The translations under genes and the position numbers were made by a program. DNA of 64,000 bases, from contig JACPMZ010000003.1 in assembly GCA_016185705.1 (NCBI GenBank), positions 1 to 64,000 of the forward strand, in the 5' to 3' direction. Positions 57,622 through 64,000 of this stretch are shown piece by piece. The stretch is from Candidatus Woesearchaeota archaeon. Its GTDB lineage: Archaea > Nanobdellota > Nanobdellia > Woesearchaeales > UBA10216. Under the pieces are notes generated by a model. That model did not search any database, was not told the DNA's origin, and worked only from the letters and a program-made list of their open reading frames with translations. Position 1 is the stretch's first letter; each line of letters starts with the position of its first letter.

Positions 57622-57754
57622 CTCAAAAGTATTACTATGGTGATACTATTTAAAACTTTACTTTTTACCGTTGCAGCGAGATAAAAAAACCAATACCCAA
57701 CCAGTATACAAAAACGTAACATTTATATACTAGTCTTACTATTAGATTTACTAT

Positions 57755-57818
57755 CATTGTGGCTCCCTAAGAACACCTGTTTCTTCCCCCAACCCCAATC
57801 GGGAGCCTTTATTTTTTT
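57755..57818 (+). ncRNA. candidate small ncRNA with terminator-like end
   Basis: TATA-like CATTTATATA near 57720; GGCTCCC (57761-57767) / GGGAGCC (57801-57807) followed by a T-rich run; no ORF. Confidence 0.4.
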
Positions 57819-59509
57819 AATAAATTCAAAAACTGCTTGGCAGAAGCAGTATTTACAACGTCCTTTGAAGCAAGCCAGGCCCTTCGCGCAACTGCTGTGC
57901 CAAGCTGCATGTACTCTAAGCCGGCAGTGCTGTGCGCATCCGTGCTTATGACGAATCTGCAGCCCTGCTGTTTTGCTGCCATTACGTTAATGTCGTTAAG
58001 GTCTGTGCGCTCAGGATGCGAATTGATTTCAAGATAAACATGATTGTCGGCAGCTGCCCTGAACACTTTCTTTAAGTCTGCATCATACGGTTCGCGCCTG
58101 CCAATCAGCCTGCCTGTGGGATGGCCTAAGATGTCCAAATGAGGATTTTGCAAAGCAGTTATTATGCGGGAGGTCATTTGTTCGCCTGAAGATTTAAAGC
58201 GGGAATGAACTGAACCAATCACGACGTCCATTTTTTTCAGCAATGAATCAGGATAATCAAGGCCGCCATCAGGAAGAATGTCAACTTCTGAGCCGGCAAG
58301 CACCTTTATCCCCTTAATTTTTTTGCCAACAGCTTTTATCCGATTAATATGCGAAAGCATTTTTTCCTCGCTTAATCCGTGAGCAATCCTCGTGCTTTTT
58401 GAGTGGTCGGTAATGGCAATGTATCCGTAGCCAAGCTTTTTGGCAGCTGAAACCATGTCCTCAACTGAATCCGCGCCGTCAGAAAATCTGGTGTGGGTGT
58501 GCAAATCCCCAAGAATGGAATTGTAAGGAATTATTTTAGGAATCCTCAATGAAAGCTCGCCGCGGTTTTCCCTGAGCTCCGGCTCCATATAGCCGATGCC
58601 GAGCTTCCTGTAAATCTCTGCTTCTGTTTTTCCGGCAATCCGCTTTTTGCCCCTGAACAAGCCGTATTCATTCAGCTTGAGGCGCTTCCTGGCTGCAATT
58701 TCCCTTAAAGCGATATTATGCTCCTTGCTGCCTGTAAAATACTGCAATGCAGCTCCAAAACTGGAAGCATCAACAACCCTCAGGTCAACCTGCAGGCCGC
58801 TTTTCAGAAGGACGCTGGATTTAGTCATTCCTTTTGCAAGAACCCTTGAAACATCAGGCATGCTGACAAAGTAATTCATGACCTTGCCGGGATTGGAAGA
58901 AGCAGCCAGAATGTCAATATCCCCGATAGTTTCCTTCCGCCTTCTAAGCGAGCCGGCAATGCTTACATTATCTGCAGCTCCCTTAAGCATGGCTTCTATT
59001 TCCAAAGCCTGCGGCAAAGCATAGCCGAGAAGCATCCGCTCCCGGCCGCGCCTGAAAATTCCAATGCCTTTCAGAATATCCTCTTCGCTGGTTTTTCCAA
59101 AACCTGCCAGAGCGCTGATTTTATGCTTTTTAGCAGCATCTTCAAGCTGGCTCAGGTTTGAAATTTTTAATCTGCCATGCAGCAGCCTGATGCGCTTCGG
59201 ACCCAAGCCGGGAACCTCCATAAGCTCAGAGATGTGCTTTGGAAACTGCTTCTTAAGCTTCTCGTAATAACCCAGTTTTCCTGTAGTCAGAAGCTCCCCG
59301 ATTTTCTCAGAAATAGAAGCGCCAACCCCGGCAAATTTTTTCTGCAAAGCAGCGCGGCCGCTGGCCTTATAAACAGCATTTACATCCTCAGAGGATTCCT
59401 CAACAGAACGCGCAGCCTTCCTGTATGCGTTCGGCTTAAACTGGATTCCCTGCATCTCAAGCATATCAGCGATTTCATACAGAACATCAGCGACTTCCGA
59501 GTTTTTCAC
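57809..59509 (-). CDS. polX: DNA polymerase X family with PHP domain
   Basis: helix-hairpin-helix repeats, [37 protein letters not shown]. Confidence 0.95.
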   Translation of the reverse strand: MKNSEVADVLYEIADMLEMQGIQFKPNAYRKAARSVEESSEDVNAVYKASGRAALQKKFAGVGASISEKIGELLTTGKLGYYEKLKKQFPKHISELMEVPGLGPKRIRLLHGRLKISNLSQLEDAAKKHKISALAGFGKTSEEDILKGIGIFRRGRERMLLGYALPQALEIEAMLKGAADNVSIAGSLRRRKETIGDIDILAASSNPGKVMNYFVSMPDVSRVLAKGMTKSSVLLKSGLQVDLRVVDASSFGAALQYFTGSKEHNIALREIAARKRLKLNEYGLFRGKKRIAGKTEAEIYRKLGIGYMEPELRENRGELSLRIPKIIPYNSILGDLHTHTRFSDGADSVEDMVSAAKKLGYGYIAITDHSKSTRIAHGLSEEKMLSHINRIKAVGKKIKGIKVLAGSEVDILPDGGLDYPDSLLKKMDVVIGSVHSRFKSSGEQMTSRIITALQNPHLDILGHPTGRLIGRREPYDADLKKVFRAAADNHVYLEINSHPERTDLNDINVMAAKQQGCRFVISTDAHSTAGLEYMQLGTAVARRAWLASKDVVNTASAKQFLNLLKK

Positions 59510-59678
59510 AGCAGCATATTAGCATCTGCTGTATTTAAAATTTTGGGATGGCAGCGAGAAAACTGACTTCCAGGCAACGCCATAACTGCTTAACAACTCC
59601 AGCACCATCAATCCGGCTCACGGAAAAAATCAGGGAGAAAAAGAAAAAAAAAACAAAAAAATTCAGGTGTCAATATGC

Positions 59679-59780
59679 TTACTGGTCTTCTGGAGAGCTT
59701 TCGCCTCCGTCTCCGCCGCCAACATCGCCTGAGTCGCCGGAGTCTCCTGAATTGTCTCCTCCTTCATCATCGTATTTCAT
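59679..59780 (-). CDS. 33-aa acidic Gly/Ser/Asp-rich microprotein
   Basis: MKYDDEGGDNSGDSGDSGDVGGGDGGESSPEDQ with GGAGGTG SD 6 nt upstream. Confidence 0.45.
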   Translation of the reverse strand: MKYDDEGGDNSGDSGDSGDVGGGDGGESSPEDQ

Positions 59781-59909
59781 ATTGCCCACCTCCTTCCTGT
59801 AGTGGTAAGATTAACCTAAAAAGCCGATTCTTGGCTGAACTATAAAAAGTTTTCTGTTATCCTGCAATTATTTTTTAAAAAAACTTTTAAAGCAGCCATA
59901 GAATTTTTT

Positions 59910-60950
59910 TTAATCAGCTTCATCGGCAACAGGCGATGCTTGCCTGGTTTTTCGCCGGGCGTTTACAGCAACGGCCTTCAGATGTCCTATTACCTGCCTG
60001 TATGATTCGATAACACCTGTCTCTATGTAAGGAAGATTATTTTTCCTGCAATACCTGACAATAAATGGCTTGCACTTCCTCAGGTTGTTCCTGGGCATAG
60101 TCGGAAAAAGGTGGTGCTCTATCTGGTAATTGAGGCATCCGTAAAAAAAGTCAATGTGCCTGCTGCCTTTGAGGTTGCGGGTGGTGCAGACCTGCTTTTC
60201 CACCCAGCCAAGCTTTTCTCCATGGCGCACAATCCTCATTCCCTTATGATTGGAAGCGCTGACTGTGCCAAAGTAAGCGCCTGACAACAGCCGCAATGCC
60301 AGAATGTACAGGACAGCTTTCCACCATGCAAAAAACAAAAAGAAAGGCACCCAGACAACAAATATGTGCGCTGCCATGAGAAAAGAGTCAGCCCATTTCT
60401 GAAAAGAGTTTTTCATAAAAACATTGTGCGCAATACCGCGGATGTGGAAAAACATGACGTAAAGGCTTACGATAGGCAGATAAAGCAAATGCTGCCTTTC
60501 GTAAATGAACCTGAGCAGGCCCTTCTTGCCGGTTATAACCTCTTCTGACTGGGCAAAAGCCGTGAAATCAGGGTCATCATCCTCATGGTTGGGGTTGGCG
60601 TGGTGCTCGTTATGGCGCGAAGCCCAGTAATTGTAGCCAATGCCTCCGATAAAGCCAAAGGAAAGCAGCCCCAAAGCGTCATTCCAAAGCGCGCTCTTAA
60701 AAGCTGCCTGGTGGCCGCCGTCATGGCCGAGGAACGCAAACTGCAGCGTCGCAATGACCAGTCCAATGATAAGAAGCAATTCCATCCAAACATTTGAAAC
60801 CGTAAAAAGCAAGTACAAAAATGCAAAAAACATAACCAGCGAGGAAACAATCTTGAAGGCATAATACCCGTACTGCCTGTCAAGAAGCCCGGAATCCATT
60901 ACCTCTTTTCTTAGCGCAGCGTAATCCATCCGAAGAAACTGTGAAAGCAA
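59910..60950 (-). CDS. fatty acid desaturase family protein
   Basis: GHDGGHQAAF, SRHNEHHANPN, NYQIEHHLFP histidine boxes. Confidence 0.95.
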   Translation of the reverse strand: MLSQFLRMDYAALRKEVMDSGLLDRQYGYYAFKIVSSLVMFFAFLYLLFTVSNVWMELLLIIGLVIATLQFAFLGHDGGHQAAFKSALWNDALGLLSFGFIGGIGYNYWASRHNEHHANPNHEDDDPDFTAFAQSEEVITGKKGLLRFIYERQHLLYLPIVSLYVMFFHIRGIAHNVFMKNSFQKWADSFLMAAHIFVVWVPFFLFFAWWKAVLYILALRLLSGAYFGTVSASNHKGMRIVRHGEKLGWVEKQVCTTRNLKGSRHIDFFYGCLNYQIEHHLFPTMPRNNLRKCKPFIVRYCRKNNLPYIETGVIESYRQVIGHLKAVAVNARRKTRQASPVADEAD

Positions 60951-61001
60951 TCACTTAAATATTTGACGGTTTTGAGCTGATTCTGACTTTAAAAATTATA
61001 A

Positions 61002-61144
61002 GGTAATTTCAAGTTAAGTGGCAAAACCATCGCACACTGCTCTGATTTTTTTCTCCCCCCCTTAAAAAATAAGGGGGGAGAAAAAAATCAGCCAGGCAGG
61101 CATCGGCAAGCTCAGGATTGCAGGACACACAACTTGACATTACC
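61002..61144. mobile_element. MITE-like element, copy C (143 bp)
   Basis: TIR GGTAATTTCAAGTT / AACTTGACATTACC; perfect 9-bp target duplication AAATTATAA (60993-61001 and 61145-61153). Confidence 0.95.
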
Positions 61145-61188
61145 AAATTATAAAAACCTATAAATACACACTTAAGTGCTGTGGATGC

Positions 61189-63681
61189 ATGAACGACAAG
61201 GAAATCAAGGAGCAGCTGAGGAAAAAAGCGAGCAATGATCCGGACAGGTATTATGCCACTTCTGTGCTGAAAGAGGAGGGATTTAAGCGTGAAAGCTGCC
61301 AGAAATGCGGGCGGTTTTTCTGGAGAGTAACAGACAGCAAAGTTTGCGGCGACCCTGCGTGCAGCGGCGGCTTCAGGTTCATAGACGAAAGCCCTGCGAA
61401 GGAAAAGCTGGATTACGTTGAAACATGGAAAAAGTTTTCGCTTTTCTTTAAAAAACTGGGCTACACCCCGATAAAAAGATACCCCACTGCTGCCCGCTGG
61501 AGGGACGACACTGATTTTGTGCAGGCGAGCATATATGATTTCCAGCCATATGTTGTTTCAGGAGAGGTAGAGCCGCCTGCCAATCCTCTTGTAGTTCCCC
61601 AATTTTGTCTGAGGTTCAATGACATAGATAATGTTGGCATTACCGGAGCGCATTATACCGGTTTCGTGATGATAGGGCAGCATGCGTTCGTTCCCAAGGA
61701 CAAGTTTGACCAGCCAAAATATTTTGGAGATATTCATGCGTGGCTGAGCAAAGGGCTTGGGCTGCCGAATGAGGAAATAACATACCACGAGGATGCATGG
61801 GCCGGAGGCGGAAACTCAGGACCGTGCATGGAGTATTTCAGCCGAGGGCTTGAACTGGGGAATCAGGTGTACATGCTTTATGGAGCATCCGGCAATGGAT
61901 ATAAGGAACTGCCCCTGAAAGTCCTGGACATGGGCATGGGGCAGGAAAGAAACGCATGGTTTACAGGGCAAAAAGCGACGAGCTATGAAACCACTTTCCC
62001 GACGGTTGTAAAAAAGCTGAATGAGCTTACAGGCATAAAAGTTGACAAAAACCTGCTGCAGAGATTTTTGCCGTACAGCAGCTACCTTAACATTGACGAA
62101 GCTGATGACATAGATAAAAACTGGGATTTTGTCAGCAAAAAAGCAAAGGTAAGCAGCAATGAACTGAAGAAGCAAATACTGCCTTTGGCTGCGCTGTATT
62201 CAGTTGCAGAGCATTCCAGGTCATTGCTGCTGGCAATATCAGACGGAATGCTGCCAAGCAATGTTTCAGGAGGATATAATCTGAGAGTTATTTTAAGGCG
62301 AGCGCTGGGATTCATAGATGAGTATGGCTGGAAAATTGACCTGGCAAAACTGTGCGAGGAGCACGCAAAGTACCTGAAGCCGCAGTATCCTGAACTGGCA
62401 GAAAATCTGAGAGAAGTCGCGGAGATTCTTGAGGCTGAGAAACGGAAGTATAATGAAAGCAAAACCAGAGCCAAGCAAATTGTTTCCAAACTGATGGAGC
62501 AGGGGAAAATAACCGATGACAGCATGATTGAGCTGTACGACAGCCAGGGAATTAATCCAAAGCAAATAGCTGAAGAAGCTGCCAAAGAAGGCAAAAAGGT
62601 TGCGGTGCCTGAAAACTTTTACGCAAAAATTGCCGAAAGGCACGAGCAGAAACTTCAGAAATCAGCAACCAGGCGGGACGAGCAGCTGGACCTGGAAGAT
62701 GTCCCTGCTACTGCAGCTTTGTACTATGACGATTACAAAAAAACAAAATTTGAAGCTACGGCAGTCAAGATAATTGACAACAAAGTTGTGCTTGACGAAA
62801 CTTATTTCTTCCCCACTTCAGGCGGGCAGATTAATGACACTGGGAAGATTAACGGGCAAAAGGTAGCTGATGTGTTCAGGGCCGGGAAGCACATAGTGCA
62901 TGTTCTGGAAGGCAGGCCAAAGTTTAAAGTTGGAGATAATGTCAGGGGAGAAATAGATTTTGACAGAAGAAGGCAGCTTTCACAGCACCATACCGTAACG
63001 CATGTTTTCAACCAGCTGATGAGGCAGCATCTCGGAAAGCATGCATGGCAGGCAGGCACTGCAAAATTTCTTGACAAAGCAAGATTGGACATGACGCATT
63101 ATGCCAGTTTGACTACGGAGCAGCTAAAAAAGCTTGAGGAAGATGCAAATAAAATCATCAAAAAAGACCTGAAGGTTGAGAGCAAATTCGTGCCGAGAAC
63201 AGAGGCAGAGCAGAAGTACGGATTCGGGATATATCAAGGGCCTGTTGTGCCTGGGAAAGAGCTGAGACTGGTGGAAATAAAAGGGTTTGACACCGAGGCG
63301 TGCGGCGGGACGCACGTGCACAGCACAGCAGAAATTGAAGCAGTGAAAATTATCAAAAGCAGCAAGGTCCAGGACGGAGTTGTGAGGATTGAGTATTCTG
63401 CAGGAAACGCGATGAAAGCAATAAGCAGCGGCAGCGAAAAAATAACAGAAGAACTGGCAGAGCTGCTGCAGTGCAAGCCAGAGCAAATACCTGCAAGGGC
63501 AGAGGAGCTGTTTGAAAAGTGGAAAAACAAAGTAAAGAAAGGAAAAGAAGCTGATGCCAGATTAAGCAGCAGCGGCAGCTACAGCGGCGATGTAATAAAG
63601 AAAGCAGCAGAAATATTCAGGACCCAGCCAGAGCATCTGGTGAAGACAGCCAAGAGGTTTTTGGAGGAACTGAATGCATAA
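61189..63681 (+). CDS. alaS: alanyl-tRNA synthetase (archaeal type)
   Basis: CQKCGRFFWRV N-terminal zinc motif; QHHTVTHVFNQLMRQ; GFDTEACGGTHVHSTAEI. Confidence 0.97.
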   Translation: MNDKEIKEQLRKKASNDPDRYYATSVLKEEGFKRESCQKCGRFFWRVTDSKVCGDPACSGGFRFIDESPAKEKLDYVETWKKFSLFFKKLGYTPIKRYPTAARWRDDTDFVQASIYDFQPYVVSGEVEPPANPLVVPQFCLRFNDIDNVGITGAHYTGFVMIGQHAFVPKDKFDQPKYFGDIHAWLSKGLGLPNEEITYHEDAWAGGGNSGPCMEYFSRGLELGNQVYMLYGASGNGYKELPLKVLDMGMGQERNAWFTGQKATSYETTFPTVVKKLNELTGIKVDKNLLQRFLPYSSYLNIDEADDIDKNWDFVSKKAKVSSNELKKQILPLAALYSVAEHSRSLLLAISDGMLPSNVSGGYNLRVILRRALGFIDEYGWKIDLAKLCEEHAKYLKPQYPELAENLREVAEILEAEKRKYNESKTRAKQIVSKLMEQGKITDDSMIELYDSQGINPKQIAEEAAKEGKKVAVPENFYAKIAERHEQKLQKSATRRDEQLDLEDVPATAALYYDDYKKTKFEATAVKIIDNKVVLDETYFFPTSGGQINDTGKINGQKVADVFRAGKHIVHVLEGRPKFKVGDNVRGEIDFDRRRQLSQHHTVTHVFNQLMRQHLGKHAWQAGTAKFLDKARLDMTHYASLTTEQLKKLEEDANKIIKKDLKVESKFVPRTEAEQKYGFGIYQGPVVPGKELRLVEIKGFDTEACGGTHVHSTAEIEAVKIIKSSKVQDGVVRIEYSAGNAMKAISSGSEKITEELAELLQCKPEQIPARAEELFEKWKNKVKKGKEADARLSSSGSYSGDVIKKAAEIFRTQPEHLVKTAKRFLEELNA

Positions 63682-64000
63682 ACTGCCGGTTTTTAAGCTA
63701 AATAATTTTACAATCAGGCCATTTAAGAAAGGCGATGAAGCCACTCTGCGGAAAAACATCAACAGCAGAGCAATTTACAGAAATACCCTGAGGATACCGC
63801 ATCCTTACACCCTGAAACACGCAAATAAGTGGGTAACAACTGCCGGCAAAATGAGGAAAACGCAGCTTAACTTGGCTATTGACATTAAAGGCGAAGTTGT
63901 TGGAGGGATTGGCTTTTCCAAAATCAGGAACAGAAAAGCTGAGATTGGCTACTGGCTTGCAAAGAAACACTGGAACAGAGGAATAATGACTGCTGCTGTA
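63674..64000 (+). CDS. GNAT family acetyltransferase (truncated by window edge)
   Basis: MHKLPVFKLNNFTIRPFKKGDEATLRKNINSRAIYRNTLRIPHPYTL...GEVVGGIGFSKIRNRKAEIGYWLAKKHWNRGIMTAAV. Confidence 0.85.
   Translation, partial: MHKLPVFKLNNFTIRPFKKGDEATLRKNINSRAIYRNTLRIPHPYTLKHANKWVTTAGKMRKTQLNLAIDIKGEVVGGIGFSKIRNRKAEIGYWLAKKHWNRGIMTAAV

Noticed and set aside
59548-59802. 84-aa plus-strand ORF at 59548
   Set aside because: Low-complexity Pro/Ser-rich frame antisense to the better supported 33-aa acidic ORF with an SD.
1-64000. CRISPR array or rRNA operon
   Set aside because: No regularly spaced short repeats and no rRNA-like conserved sequence were seen on either strand.

Overview
The window looks like a chromosomal segment of a small-genome archaeon, plausibly DPANN (inferred from gene content, not proven). 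Supporting features are an archaeal SMC, RfcL, Nop5/fibrillarin, valS, cysS, alaS and glyS, an archaeal-type ATP-dependent DNA ligase, PolX, class-III-signal pilins, TATA-type promoters and tRNA genes with bulge-helix-bulge (BHB) introns. Main blocks: (1) a type-IV-pilus/Tad-like secretion locus at 0.4-13.3 kb, interrupted by an AT-rich insert carrying a YidD-like gene; (2) a toxin-antitoxin-rich island at 23.7-28.5 kb downstream of tRNA-Ser, punctuated by tRNA 3'-end remnants; (3) housekeeping genes. No rRNA or CRISPR was found. Most notable observations: (a) cysS is broken by a 31-nt insertion that folds into an hBHBh' motif, and removing it at the predicted cut sites restores the conserved CGP-T-VYD-x-x-HIGN sequence, so it is a candidate pre-mRNA BHB intron; (b) directly upstream is a LAGLIDADG endonuclease ORF preceded by a ~185-nt leader with near-perfect helices including a cloverleaf; (c) three 143-bp MITE-like elements have TIRs and 9-bp target duplications, and a second set of nested palindromes shares an architecture; (d) a cassette flanked by perfect 16-bp direct repeats encodes a protein whose frame continues 64 codons past an in-frame TAG; (e) two intron-containing tRNA genes. 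Nothing was run computationally. All identifications are by eye from sequence and translated motifs.
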